A stretch of DNA of 64,000 nt, from assembly GCA_015499985.1 (NCBI GenBank), contig JAAAUF010000039.1:20059-84058 (forward strand), in the 5' to 3' direction. Shown in pieces: positions 13,002-25,600 of the stretch; the stretch's first letter is position 1, and every line of letters begins with the position of its first letter. The translations under genes and the position numbers were made by a program. The notes under the pieces are model-generated. The model worked only from the letters and a program-made list of their open reading frames with translations, searched no databases and was not told the origin of the DNA. This stretch comes from Haplosporangium gracile (Eukaryota > Mortierellomycota > Mortierellomycetes > Mortierellales > Mortierellaceae).

Positions 13002-13286
13002 CTTATTGCAGTTTCTTTTCTTTCTCAGGCACGACAGCCTTCTCTTTGTCTCTTACTGTTCCTTCTTTTCATTTGTTCTTATTTTCCACCCTCTCATTTA
13101 CCATTGGAGAGCGATCTGTCAAGAATGAAAGACATGGTGGATGAGTGAAAAAAAGAAGGGTGAGCCCTTTGCTCAATAGCATCAATGAGAATTCGGCTAA
13201 TTTGCCATGCCCTGTTGCCCTAGTTCATTTTTCTCGAAGATGATGATCTCGTATTACTTGTAGCAGAGAGGGGTGCCTACTGAGAT

Positions 13287-13306
13287 GGGGGGGGGGGGGG
13301 GGGGGG
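13287..13306. repeat. 20-base poly-G homopolymer
   Basis: An uninterrupted run of 20 G lies in intergenic DNA. Such runs can form G-quadruplexes and are error-prone in sequencing, so its true length is uncertain. Confidence 0.9.
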
Positions 13307-14682
13307 CAGGGAAAGGTTTTTTACGCCGTAACAGCAGGACAATCTGTTGCCTGCTACATGACTTCCCAATCCAAATTAGTTTTGCGTGGGACCAGCCAAC
13401 GCACTCTCTCCGCCTTACAGTTTATTATATCCATGAAGCTCAATCCGTTGTCCTTTACGATATTCTCCTCGGGTTATTTACCACAACAGACATACCATCC
13501 AGAGTCAAAGTACTTTCTTAGAAGATGCAATTGAAAAAGCGTAAGAGTGTTAGTCTAGGGCCGAGAGCCATTCCTCACACCTCAATCCCATCTCATCGCA
13601 TTTTTTGTTATTCCTCGCTTAGAGAGCTATCAAATACAACTATAAAGCACCAAAGCATTTCTTTTCATAAAACTTTATCCACTTTCTTGACCCTACCGCC
13701 ACCTATTCTGGGCTATCTTATCCATTTGTTTATTTGTGTTTTTGTCTTTCAAGCTCGTGCTTTGTTTCGATCAAGGTACGAGGGTACAATTGCGGTACCG
13801 AGAGAGAGCCATAAAAAAAATTCTTATGTTTTTATGGTGCGTGACATTCCCCTCAGTCTTTCATATTACTAGACAGAGGGAAAGACTCCTGAGTGTAGTG
13901 AGAGAGCGGCAAGAAGATGGACCAGTGTTCTAGCACCATGTAATGGACTCAGCTCCGGCTATGACACCTTAGTCTTCATATTTTTGGATGTTTTTTTGGT
14001 GCCGAGGTGCTAAAAATAACATTGGCCGTTGCGTTTTTAGTTTTCTCTTTTCTCAAACTAAGATATGAATGAATCTCAGCTGTGGACCTCTTTCATCGTA
14101 GGCCCTGCATCAATCTTCACTCTCTCTCTCACACAGGCATCGAACCAAAAGTTTGTGTGCTTGCGATCGGACAGAGAGGGAAGTTGATGGATGAGTGTAT
14201 GACGCGAACGGATGATTTCTAATGCTTATTTTTTTTCCTTGTGCAATGCTTCAAGAACTGCGGCCTGCTCGCAGCCCTTGTAGGAGATATATATTTATCT
14301 CTCTCATATTTTTTTTTGGTCCTCGTGGACAATGGACAAGAATAACCCCCCCCCTTCTATCGTATGACATGCACTGAACCGAATTGGGCAACAAAAAAAA
14401 CAAGGAGGCATCACTCGTCATTTGTCATTTTGTGGTCGGCTGTACCTTTGAAATTTGTTTCGCCTAGCAAAAAAGTATGATCAGCCGGTCATGACATTCA
14501 GCCCTCTCCCCTTTATCCTCGCCAATATTTAAATGCTTAGCTTCGTCTCTACTTCTTACCACCTTTTCTTTTCTTTTCTTTTTGCACACTTACCCATAAT
14601 AAATTACACTCACACTCAGGAAACAACAAACAACGCACCCTCTTTATATCAACCTCACTATATCACATCTACAAGCACAACG

Positions 14683-16114
14683 ATGAACATGGCCAGCCAG
14701 ACATACAACCCTTCGTTTAACCAAGGGTACAATAAACCACTCCCCAGAGTCAGCCCACAGCAACAGCACAACCAGCTTCAGCACCAATATCAACTACAGC
14801 AACAACAATACCAGCAGCCAGGACAATATCCAGGCCAATACAACCATCAGACGCAGTACCAGCAAGGATCTCCCGGTGAGCAGCAACGTCAACAGAAGCA
14901 GTACCAGCAATACCAGCAAGTCCAACAGCAGCAGCAGGACAATGGACAGCGCCGGGAAAGTGGAGGAAGTCAGCAGACTGCGGCAGTTCAGAGTTCGCTC
15001 ATGGCCTGGTTTGATGCCGTTGATACCGATCATTCTGGCACGCTCTCGTGCGAGGAACTTCAACGTGCTTTGATGAATGGTAAGCAGGGAAGACATATAT
15101 CTTCGCTAATCTCTGTTGATTGTTCCGAGTATTGTTGTGTTTGTCATTTGATGAAATGAGCGAAAGAATGTGCAGCTGACGAAAAAAATGTCTACTCCTT
15201 TTTTGTTCTACTTTTGTTCGTTCGGGGTGCTACCAAAATTAGGCGACTGGACACCTTTCAATGGTAAGAACCATGAAGACACCTTCTCTCTCTCTCTTTC
15301 TCTCTTTCTCTCTTTCTCGGACTCAGGCGGATGTGCTAAGAAAGGAACGCATGCACCGAGGCGCAGCTTCCTTTCGGAAAAACTCTCCTTTCTCCCCCCA
15401 CGTTATTTTAAGTCTTATGCGGTCATAATGTCTTTAAATCCAAAACGGCAGAAATAACTTCGCCTCAGTTTTCAAAAAACCTCATGTGCCCTTCCTATGC
15501 CAAGACACAAACCCATGGCTGAAGTAACCCCCTCCTTATAACTCCTCATACTAACCCCCACTCCCTTCCTCCTCCCGCCTCTCTCCCTCTCTCTCTCTCT
15601 TGTAGTTGAAACGGTCCGTATGATGATGAACATGTTTGACCGGGACAACGACGGGACCATCTCCTTCAACGAATTCATCGGCCTCTGGAACTACATAGAG
15701 AAATGGAAGCAGTGTTTCCAAGCCTACGACCTCGACGGCTCCGGAACCATCGACACCATGGAACTACAAAAGGCTCTCCAAGGTTTTGGTTACAACCTCT
15801 CAGAAGCGATTGTCCAACTGATTGTGACAAAGTACGATGTGAGGGGTCATGGCGACATTAGTTTTGATAACTTTGTTCAGTCCTGTGTCACTATCCAGAC
15901 CTTGACCAGCGCCTTCCGGAGGATCGATGTTGCGGGCACTGGCGTTGTCACCATGACTTATGAGCAGGTAAGGATTTTGATGTTCTGATCTGAAAGAGGA
16001 AGACATGAGTTGTATGGCTGCAGAGATTCATTAGAATTTGATACTAACGCCAAATCTTTTCTTTTGTTTTTCCGGCCACTTTAGTTCCTTGGCTTGGTCA
16101 TTAACAACCGGTGA
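14683..16114 (+). CDS. Penta-EF-hand calcium-binding protein (ALG-2/peflin type)
   Basis: Four exons: 14683..15079, 15243..15263 (a 21-base micro-exon), 15606..15967, 16085..16114, giving 269 residues with consistent phases. The first about 105 residues are Gln/Tyr/Pro/Gly-rich and probably disordered, as in peflin and ALG-2. EF-hand loops follow: DTDHSGTLSCEE, DRDNDGTISFNE and DLDGSGTIDTME look able to bind calcium. The fourth (DVRGHGDISFDN) and fifth (DVAGTGVVTMTY) are degenerate, and the fifth is the usual dimerisation hand. The micro-exon supplies the GDWTPFN segment between hands 1 and 2. Family members are calcium-dependent adaptors in ESCRT and ER-exit functions; the yeast relative is Pef1. 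The start is the ATG just after the CT/CA-rich leader; an upstream in-frame ATG at 14533 would add a hydrophobic segment and is less likely. Confidence 0.92.
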
Positions 16115-16417
16115 TGATGATGGGCTGAAAAAAAAGGCAGAGCACCCAAAAACATACGTATGACGATGAACGACGACCATCTTCTAAAATACTCTCGTAC
16201 TTCAAAAACGCTGAATGCCTCTTGCCTGCCCGCGCTGTCTGCAGCTCAAAAACTGAGACCGGATCCATCCTTTTCCTTTTTCTGCGCACCTCCCCCCTGC
16301 CCTCCCTCCCATTGTATATTAGCTCACCGCCCAGCGCGAAATAAACTACTGTAACTTTTTATTATCTAATCGTATTTGTCGATGTATCCTGCAAATGCAT
16401 GTTCGTATTTATTTTTA
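16115..16417. other. Convergent intergenic region
   Basis: About 300 bases separate the penta-EF-hand stop from the D-amino-acid oxidase stop. AAATAAA near 16340 could serve polyadenylation on the plus strand. No gene was seen. Confidence 0.6.
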
Positions 16418-18475
16418 TTACAGCCTGGCGAACTCAAGGGGTTGCTCGTCTACGGTCTCCTTTTCCGCCTTCTGAATCAGCTCCAATGTATCCTGTGCTG
16501 TTCCCCAGCTTGATTGATATCCTAGATATAAAAGTAATTGCGCACAAACAAATCAAGTCGGTTAATACGATGTATCAAAAGGAGTTTGTGCGCCCATACG
16601 AGCATTCCATGCACCAGAGCGTAAAAACATACCAGCTCCTCCATGACCATAATTGTGGGCGATCAAAACGTGCTGTCCCGTTCCTGTACCTAAAAAAAAA
16701 CAAAAAACAAAAAAAAGCAGGTGTCAGTAACCTCGATCTTTTTCAACATCCATACTCTCTAGTCGTTTCATCCCTCAATCTCGTCTCTCGACTTACGTCC
16801 ATGCTCAACTTCAACGCGAACGCCACCAATACGCGAGGGTCGGAATCCGACCTTTTGATCCACGATATCAAACTTTGACAGCAGGTCTGGACTGGCGGCG
16901 TAGGCGGCAGAGGTTCCCGGGGTGAGGATGTTGGGATAGCGGTCGACGATTGTCTTGAGAATATGTGTTGTCTTTGTCCCACTTACTGATTCGTTGCTAC
17001 AAAAGGTGAAGTTGAAAAAGGGAAAAGGTAGGGAAAAGGTAGGGGAAGGGGGTTTAGTCTCGGAAAATGAACCTGTAATTAAGTGGCCAAGAGAAAAAAC
17101 ACTTGTGAGGTTCGTTACTGCTTTGCTCTTTGGTTCATTTGCTTACTTTTGGTACGCCTCGTGAGATCCTCCGAGAACCACTTCGCCGTTCGACCTTGGG
17201 ATCACATACATGATCGATCCAGACTTGGCTATTCATATACATAACAAAAACCAATAACACATGGTCAGCTTCATCCAGAGGACAGCTCCAGACAGTAAAG
17301 TTGCACATCCATGCCCCGTCGCTTCGGAAAACTTACAGATCCAGGTAACAGTTTCATGAATCCAAGAAGCGCGCACTACGACAGTCTGTCCACGTGTCTG
17401 GAAATTCCTCAAATCGTTCACGCCCCCAAGGTGTCGAGCCTGGAATCCCGTACAATTGACAATAATCTTGACCGGTCGAGGTTTGGTCCCGACCCAGAGC
17501 GCCGCCTCGGCGACATGCGACAACTTGCGGTGCTGAACGTGTCCTCCTGCTTCCTTGAACTGGTGTAGGAGGAACCTGAGATAGATGTTCGGGGTGATGA
17601 CAGGGGCCTTGTAGGAGTAGGCTATTGGGAATGCTGCATTTGTTGACGAGATCTTCTTGAACTAGAACGGTATGCAAGGAATACGTTTAGGGAAGGATGG
17701 AAGAAGGGATCGGTGCTTCATGCTAGTGTCCCTGCGCGCACTAAATTGTCAAATGCTTGACCCTAATGATGATGATATATGTGCTTGTCCTTACATCGTC
17801 AACAATCTTGGACCACCAAGGATCCCGATCGTCATGACCTGTAGGGTTGAAATCAAAATATTCGACCGCATCCCGGATCTTGATGCCCGATTCCGGGTTC
17901 TTTGCTAGTTCCTGGAATGTCCTGTATGACACTGTGTCATAATCTAACCAATTGACCAACGTAGAATGAAAAAAAAATCAAATTAGCCATATCCCTTTTT
18001 CAACCGAATTTGCCATATCCTCCATATGTAAAAATATCCATGTTTTCCCGATCGTGACACTTTGTGACACACACTCACATCATGTACCTTTCTCACCCCA
18101 ACACCGCAAATTTTCTCACACGAAGAAAACCATCATACCTTTGGCCCGCTCGTCGTCTTCGTCACACATCGACCGCCAGTGGGCACCAGCTTTTGGGGAC
18201 GCATAGTCCGGGCGGGGTTTATCCTCCCACGGGAATTCGTCCGAGATGATTGTCACATCTAACGAGGGATAAAGAAAGAAAAAAGAGTATCAATTGCTCT
18301 GCCAGGACACAGCGGAGAAAAAAAAAGTGACACTGTCTGTCACTTCCAGAGACTGGCAGTTCAGTTTACCGTAGTGGTTGCACTGGAGGAGGAGAGCAGT
18401 TGTAAGACCGACGACACCGGCGCCAATAACTGCCACAAGGGGTCTTTCGTGCTTGTGATGAGGGTGGTTTGTCAT
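16418..18475 (-). CDS. D-amino-acid oxidase, peroxisomal
   Basis: Eight minus-strand exons: 18475..18370, 18258..18139, 17943..17795, 17661..17337, 17228..17147, 16996..16797, 16689..16633, 16521..16418, giving 380 residues with continuous phase. The N-terminus carries the FAD-binding dinucleotide motif (VAVIGAGVVGLTTALLL). Later blocks typical of the family are IIVNCTGFQA, the RGQTVVVRA segment, SIMYVIPRSNGEVVLGGS, GFRPSRIGGVRVE and HNYGHGGAGYQSSWG near the C-terminus. The enzyme oxidatively deaminates D-amino acids to 2-oxo acids, ammonia and hydrogen peroxide. The protein ends in Ala-Arg-Leu, which fits the PTS1 consensus, so peroxisomal import is expected. A conspicuous in-frame GTAAGTGGG in exon 6 looks like a donor, but reading through it gives the continuous protein. 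The enzyme could also be annotated as D-aspartate oxidase; substrate specificity is not resolved here. Confidence 0.95.
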
Positions 18476-21339
18476 TTCGTAGGAGAGTGAATTGCACGGC
18501 GGGGGTGAGAGTTGAATGAGGGAGGAAGAGATGGGGCGAGCTTTTTTTTGCTCTCTCTCGTCCTGGCTCTCGTTTGTTCGTTGCCCGCTGCCTGCCGACC
18601 GTTGGAAAGTGAAGGTCTTGTGACTCGCTTTCGGAGGACGGATTTCCATTCGTTGATTCAACCTTGGCCGACTCGGATGGTGATTGCACTGTTTCGCGAC
18701 ACATTGACTGAAATTTGAAAACAGGCAAGTGCTTCGCGAATAGAGGAAGGTAATCGGTCGGCTTCGGGTTGAAAAAAGTGTTTTAGGCAACCATCACATT
18801 CATGGCACACTCCAGTAAAGAAAAATGCCAAAACGTAGAACAATTCCGGGAAGGTTTGGTCACGTTCGCTTTTGTACCTTTTTCTCTCCCTTTTTACATT
18901 GCTTCATTTTCGCGTATGGTTTTTGGTTCTGAAGCCGAACTGGGATTGTTTTAGCCTCTTTCTTCTTTTATTCCCTTTGAATCAAAAATACTCCTGCATC
19001 CTCAAACCAACATGGTCGTTGGCGCCTTTGAGCGATGGTCTTTGGTTATCGTCCGATTCGGCATTATGTCTTCTTCGTTTTTGCTTTGCCGGCTCACATC
19101 TCGATAAGGATTCGAAGTTCTCACTCTACTAATACTTTGGAGGTATTAGGCATGGTAAAATAAGGTAGGAAGACGACCTCGTGCTGTTTGACGTCTCCAT
19201 ATTTTTGCGTGAAGGATTTCATCTTTTTATCGCGTTCAACAGAGTTTTGCTGAGTCGACGTGAATTATCTCGAATACTCGAATTGCATGATTCCCCTCTG
19301 GTCTTTTGCACCCAAAAGCTTAAATATTTGCGATTGCCAGTTTTCGTTCGAACCAAGGCTTGGCAAGAAACATGGATGGCCTTTCTCATATTTAAACTAA
19401 CCGTGACTTGATGGTAAAGGCATAAAAAAAGAGTATGTTTGAAAGTGAGAGCGATGTAAGAATTCAGAGTCGCGGTCCGGTACTTGTACTTGTACTTCCC
19501 CTGTATGAAATATTTTTTTTTAGTTGACAGTGCTTCCATCGATTCTTCGCAGAGGCTATTGTAACTTATGAAAATACCATAGATAGATAGACTGATATCG
19601 TGAACTTCTTGACGTTTAGCTCATTTGTTTAACTGATCCTTTGAATCTGTCGCTATTTTCAAATTGACGCACAGCCAGGATTTAACTGTCGGATAATCGT
19701 GCCAGCCTTTTCGTTCTTCATATATTCCACTCATGACGATGCAGATATGAGTTCTTGACCCCTGTGACTGACAGTGGAGATATGATGCGATCTCTATTCA
19801 TTGCCAAGTTCCTCGTGATTTTTGAATGTTCAGGGAAATAATTTAAAAAATGCCATTTACAAAAGAGTTCTCGTTGAGAATATTCACCCGGCGTAGTAAA
19901 AGAGGCACTTTTCGGATGCATTTCAGAAATCTGAGAGACCAGCAGGATGTCATAAATATGAGATTGGACGCGCTGGGATTATGCGATCGAATGAGACCAT
20001 GCCTTTCGAGTCGCCCTCGCTTTCAAGTGGGATATCGACAGACGTTGGGGCTATCTTTACTTTCTTTTGAATTGCTTTCTAATGGTCAACAATGGACTTT
20101 TTTTTTGAATCCATTCTTTTCTGATAAATACCGCTAAACGTCCTTTTTTCGACGTGTCTTTGCGTAGAGGCGATATTTGCTGGGCGTAGAGGGTCGCAAT
20201 AGCTACGAGATTAAAATACAGATTATGCCGTCTTTCAAAATCAACTGGCAACAGGTTTAACCTCGCTGTGTCAATTTTACAGCGTCGGTGGTATTTATAA
20301 AAAAATGTGTAGATGGTTGAACAACAGAATCAACCAAACCGATGCAATGACCACGACTTGATAGCTTTGGAGAGAAGAAGTTCGCTTCTCAGATGCTGGT
20401 AGCACGATATATAGAGTGGCTGGTGCTCACTCATCTCTATCATCGACTTGACATGTAGGTGATATGTAACAAAATATAAATTAAAGGATGTCGCTATTGA
20501 ATATTCGGGTCTACTTTTCGACACTGCCGCTGGCGGTACCCTTCGACAAAGACTTTCGTCTCTCTTTCATGTCGACCAAAAAAAAAAAATTAAAAAAAAC
20601 CCCATTGTATAATCAGTCTCCGTGACGATATTATGTATTGTTATGATGGTTCTTTTGACTAATTTCATTAACCGACTTTTCACATCCCCTTGAACAATAA
20701 AACTTTCGAATTGATATAAAGAATATATATACGCGATGTCTTTTTGCCATTATTGTTCTCTGGGGGAGGGGTTTGTTTTTTTGGAGAAGTAAAAATGGAT
20801 CACGTACTACCTCCATTGAACCTTTAAGTTTACATGTCTGGGCCACTGAGTATCGGTATTCAAGTTATGCTACGATTTCGCGGGTTCATCATAGTGTTTT
20901 TGACAACAGTCTCGGACTTTTGATTAGCAAGAGAACAATAATAACCGATTTTGCCACTTTTTGTGGGATTCGCCACGCTTAAATATCAGAATTTCTACTC
21001 GACGCGGATGCTTCGCGCTTTTTGGTCGGTTTGTTCTCATGCTGCATTTTTTTTTTATATTTTTGTACTGCCCAGAGGTTCGGGATATCGAGGGGCTTCA
21101 GTTTGGAATGACGCGAATGATCTTCTTTTTCACGTATCGAAATGTTTTTTGAGCAAATAGACGTCTTTCGAAGCCATTGACAACTTGTAATTTTTCACGA
21201 AGCTTCTTTTAGTGTTCATTCCTTAATTTTTCTGTCAAGGCTATCTAACCTCATATTTCAGTTGTTGGACATTTCGATATGCGATTGCAGCACTTGGAAA
21301 TTTTGCTAATGCGTCTCCAATTTTTTCCATCTTCCTCAT

Positions 21340-21690
21340 GGACTCGAAAGCGCCTGTCAACATGTATGTTTTTCTTCTCTAAAAATCATGTTGCACAACG
21401 ATTCCATGCTGTTCCAAAGTTCTCTGTAAAGCCGTTTGTTGTTGTTTACATCGAGATAGTTTGTCTATTTATGTTGTTGGCTGCAATACCTGTTGGAGCA
21501 AGACAAATTGCACCGAACCCAGACAAATTGCACCGAACCCAGACCGCCGAGCGTGTTGAACAATATGTTTTAACAAAACCGATTTTTCCCGTCCCAGCTA
21601 CTCCTGTAACAAGTGCCATTAGAAACTCGAGAAAGCCTGCAACTATGATAAGATGTTTTGGACTGCCGGGATACCATCGATTTCCGTGAT
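21340..21690 (-). pseudogene. Relic of a P-loop (PIF1-like) helicase
   Basis: On the minus strand the sequence reads FLMALVTGVAGTGK, a Walker A motif. Using local frame changes it continues as SVLLKHIVQHARR and then CLAPTGIAANNINRQTISM, which resembles motif Ia of PIF1-like helicases. The frame is broken by an extra A right after the P-loop Lys codon and by a 20-base tandem duplication at about 21501-21540. In-frame stops follow (TAA after QTISM, then TGA). No DE-box motif II was found downstream. PIF1-like helicases are often carried by Helitron-type elements, but nothing else here proves a Helitron; another P-loop NTPase is possible. Confidence 0.5.
21501..21540. repeat. 20-bp direct tandem duplication
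   Basis: Two perfect adjacent copies of a 20-base unit (GACAAATTGC followed by ACCGAACCCA). The duplication lies inside the helicase relic between motifs I and Ia and shifts its frame. Confidence 0.9.
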
Positions 21691-22699
21691 CCAGACCCCG
21701 GAACGTTAGGCTGTTGAGGCAGGGGACTCTTGCTGTTATGTCAGGCAGAATTATCTGCTCCTTACACCCTTTCAGTTACTTTCAATGTCGGTTTTAGTCT
21801 GCCTTTGTTCAAGTCACTTACAGCGGTTGATTCCAAGCTTTGTTTTTCACGGTTATACAAACAGACATCATAACGCGCGATGAAGTCTGTTGACCAGAGC
21901 TTCATTTTTTTTTGGGTGCACTGTGATATGAAGTGAGAGGACGTGGGTATGATCCTGAGCCTATTCCCGCTGGTTGCTCTTTGTATTTATATAATTTTTT
22001 CTGCTACTAGGATAGAGTCACCTCGATATCATAATGCTGTCTTTGGAGGTTTCTATATATTCTTGTGCGCGGCATGCGAATAGGTTAAAATGCCGCGTTA
22101 GTGCCCTTCTTTCTTTGGGATGCGCTTTTTTTTTAGCGATTTAGCAAGGACCAGTCATGCAGCATCTTTCACTTGGTAAAGCGTCGAACGTTCCTTTGTA
22201 TGATCCATGTTTTCATGATGACAACTGCCTTCTCAATCAATAAATACGAATAGTAATAGCTGAAGTCGTTTATTTCTAAGAGTGAAAAAAGGACAAGATA
22301 GCAGAGGAGGGACGAAAAGGTGTGCTGAAGAAAGCAATGGCGTGTGGCTCTTGCATATTATTCCCTTGAAAGTTCTAGCAAGGGGCGCACATATGCTGGA
22401 TTTGAAAGATCAGCGCATTATCGTGATGATGGAGAGCACGCCCCATGGTCATTCCCAAAAAAAGTCACCTGAGGGTCCTCCGTAATCCTCGATTTTGGTT
22501 TGAGTTGAATGCAAACTCAGCTACTTGCAGCATGCGGCAAGCACAAGTGTATGGATGCTGAAAAAAAAGTAAATGTGCTCATGACATATACTTCATGCCT
22601 CGTCCGTTTCGGATTAGCTCGCGTTTGTTTTTAAGAAAGTAAAAAATTTCTTGCGTCAAAAAAATTGGTGGCAAAAATTCCCCAAAATCTTTTTATTCA

Positions 22700-25600
22700 T
22701 TATTCACTTCCAAACCTTCGCCGTTTCTGCTGACTGGGCCCAGAGGTAGCGTTTTTGTCAACAAGCTCTGGACTCATTACCTCGTCCCTTGCGCGTTCAC
22801 GCACCATATCCACCCCATTCACACCTCTTTCACCTTCATCATTACCAGTACCTTCACTACTATCTTCCACAGGAGCCTCAGTAATTGTAATTTCCGTCGA
22901 GGGCCCATCAACCACACGCGTGGAGCCATCCTCATCCATAGCTTCTTCATCATGTCGCAGTAACGCAGGCTCCCTCTCAGCACGAACAGTCGACTGCCAA
23001 AGCTGACTGGACGTCCGTTTCAACCCTCCATTCCACTGATTCGACCCACTTCGTTTGAAGCCGCCGCCGCCTGAGGCACCCAATATTCCAGAAGGAGTCT
23101 GACTGAGCCCACCACCGCTACCTCCTGCAAGTAGATTACTGCTGCTTGGCGCTCTCGGTAAAGAATCTACAGCATTGTTGGGTTCATTTGCGCGTAAAAG
23201 CCCATCGAATGCGTCGCGTGTATAATAGTACGAGAACCAGCTCGGCGCACGCTCATTCTGGGCCGCCGTGAGTTTCACACTGCCCGCCTTGAACTCTCCT
23301 AGCGATGTCTCCACATACTCGTCCTGCTCAAGCTCCCGATACACCCTCGTCTGAAAGTATAGCACTTGCACCACATCCTTCATCGAGTCAATTTGTCTAT
23401 AACCTATCAGCACAGATCAAGTTTTAAAATTAGCAGCTGAGCAAGCATATCTATCCTGGCATCAATCGTCTTGTGTGGTGTTGACTCTCACCATTTAAAG
23501 CATGTTTTAGCAATACAACGACATCTTGGAGCCCACGGTGACGGTCTGAAGACGAGGACGACTTTTTCCGATGTACGCAAGCAAGGAGGCATTTGGCGCT
23601 CTGGAAGTAAGCAAGCGCCTGCACAAACATGTCACCTTGATTCAGCGCCTATTATAGTGACGCGAATAGGGATAGAATGTGTTAGTCCCATTTATAAGTA
23701 CATCCAAAATACAACAAAAACCTCAGTAGCTGACTTACCATGCTCATAATACTGTCGACCAAATCTTTCGCATGCTGAACGTTGTCCAGATACAAGAGGA
23801 CCTCTGCCAAACGCAACTTAACCAAAAGTAATAGGGGCCTCTGAAAACTATCCTCACTGAGCGTGGCTGCTGTCAGCAAGAGAGGCACCGCCGAAATAGC
23901 GTTTTCAGACTCCTACAGAAGAATGGCATATTGTTAGACAACGGAGGAGGTAATAGACGAGCACACGTCAGCTGCATTCCGCACACGAATGAGCATGGAG
24001 CTTACCATAAAGATTTCTGCGAGAGCAAGCAGGTATATAATTGTAAACTTGTTCGTACCATACCACTGGTTCTGCTGCAGAATTACCAGACCTTCTGAGA
24101 GTTGATGCACACCCGACTGGCGTTGGCCGACCAGTACACTCAAAAGCGCGTTCTGCAGTAGAATGTCGAGTTGAAGTTCCAGGCTCGTATCGTCCAGCTG
24201 AGCATCCTGCATTGCACCGACTCCACTCCCAGTTCCCCCACTACCACCATCACCACCCCCCTCAGGGCTGCCGCCACTAAAAGAGTCCATGCTCTTGTTG
24301 GCATTCCTGTTGGACGAATTAAGTCGCGGTGTGTTAAGAAGTGTACTGCCAAGCTGTTGGTTCCAAATCTCTGCATCGCGAAGGTTGTTGGACGACATGG
24401 CTTTCCTCTGGAGAAGCTGAACAAGGGTCTGTACCCACGGAGCCGCCTTCAATGTGTTCGAAGGAAACTTGCTCTTTGCTTGCTCGATCACTCTAAGCGC
24501 GTCCTCAAAGTGACCATTGAGTGTCAACTGAATCGAACAAACATCACCAAAAGTCTAATTAGTACTCTTCTATCACTTTGAACAACTCTACAAATGTCTA
24601 CTAATTCATGACTTACGTCAGATGCGTGCTTGGTGTAACCGGATGTTGCATCGCTCAAATCGGCCTCACTCGGTCGGTATTTGAGCTGGAGCTGGGAATA
24701 CAGGGATGACAGTGGGTGGTTTCCTACGCAGAGGCAGAAAAAAAAATGTCAGTAATGAATTCGCTGACTCTTTCGAAAGTTCAGCAATATGCTCTATCTG
24801 TCAGTCAGTTCTTACCATAGGCACCCCAAATCTTGGACTGAAACAGGTTCACTACACCCCCGACTCCTTCCAGCGAGTGGCGCATATTGATGGATGATGC
24901 CTTGACAAGGGATTCCAGCGCTCTCGGTGTTGACTCTCCTTGCTAGTATCGAAAAAGTAGAGGATCCAAGTAATGGTCAGTCAGGTCAGTCCTAAAAAAT
25001 CCCCGTCACTTTGAGCGGCAGTTCACTTAGTGATGCGAGTCTTACCAACTGCTTGGCGTTGTTCAGCTCATTAAGCGAGGTTAAGTATTGCGATGATTGT
25101 TCGTCCATTTCTCCTGCGAGCTCCGCCAGCGTCTGAGCCTTGTTTATATCTGATCCGGTCCCAGGTATCGTCCTTGTTAGTCGATTCAACCAGCTATTGT
25201 GCACAGGGCAGAGAGAGAACAGTGTTAGTTTTGACGGATATAGTATAAAATTGAATGAATGAATAGAGCTAAAAAAACCTGGTTTTTAGCTTACTTTGAC
25301 GCATAGCTTAGGCACTCTTGATCCAGCTGACTTCTAGCCATCTCAATCGTCTCCTCAAGCGCCTATAACCAATGCAAATAACAAGAGAGTCAGAGAGCGC
25401 CTCACCACGCATCGTAACGACGTTTTCAGAGTCCTTATACATTTGAGGTGGTGGGCTGAAGCACTTACAACAAGAGCTTGATCGTAGTTGGAGAAACGGG
25501 CATGCAGCATGGCCAGGTTCAAGAGTGCGTACTGATAGAGCACTTGATCCTGCATTGAGATACAATAGTCAAAGAACCGGTAGAGACTTTGAATCGCAAT

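Larger units (their letters stand above)
10697..14682. other. Long low-complexity spacer
   Basis: About 4 kb lies between the transporter start (minus) and the penta-EF-hand start (plus). It includes a GGA-rich tract (about 11290-11350), repeated TCCCTG/TTCCTG words (about 11865-12040), a 20-base poly-G run at 13287-13306, and a pair of possible exons at 12540-13001 (listed separately). The TATTTAAAT at 14525-14533 is a plausible TATA-like element for the penta-EF-hand gene. No other gene was recognised. Confidence 0.5.
18476..22699. other. Gene-poor region with degraded coding relics
   Basis: This 4.2-kb stretch between the oxidase start and the APC5 stop looks different from the rest of the window. 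It has fewer pyrimidine-rich tracts, and short minus-strand open segments read like protein but are interrupted (for example about 20846-20760, 20251-20060 and 19900-19720). The clearest is a helicase-like relic at 21340-21690. I interpret the region as the remains of an old gene or mobile element, but could not identify termini or flanking duplications. Confidence 0.45.

Noticed and set aside
16797..16996. Possible intron donor GTAAGTGGG inside D-amino-acid oxidase exon 6
   Set aside because: Reading through it gives a continuous frame into the conserved C-terminal region; splicing there would leave a 10-base exon without a good acceptor.
21279..21689. 136-residue plus-strand ORF
   Set aside because: The minus strand carries recognisable helicase motifs at the same place; the plus-strand product has no pattern and is a shadow.
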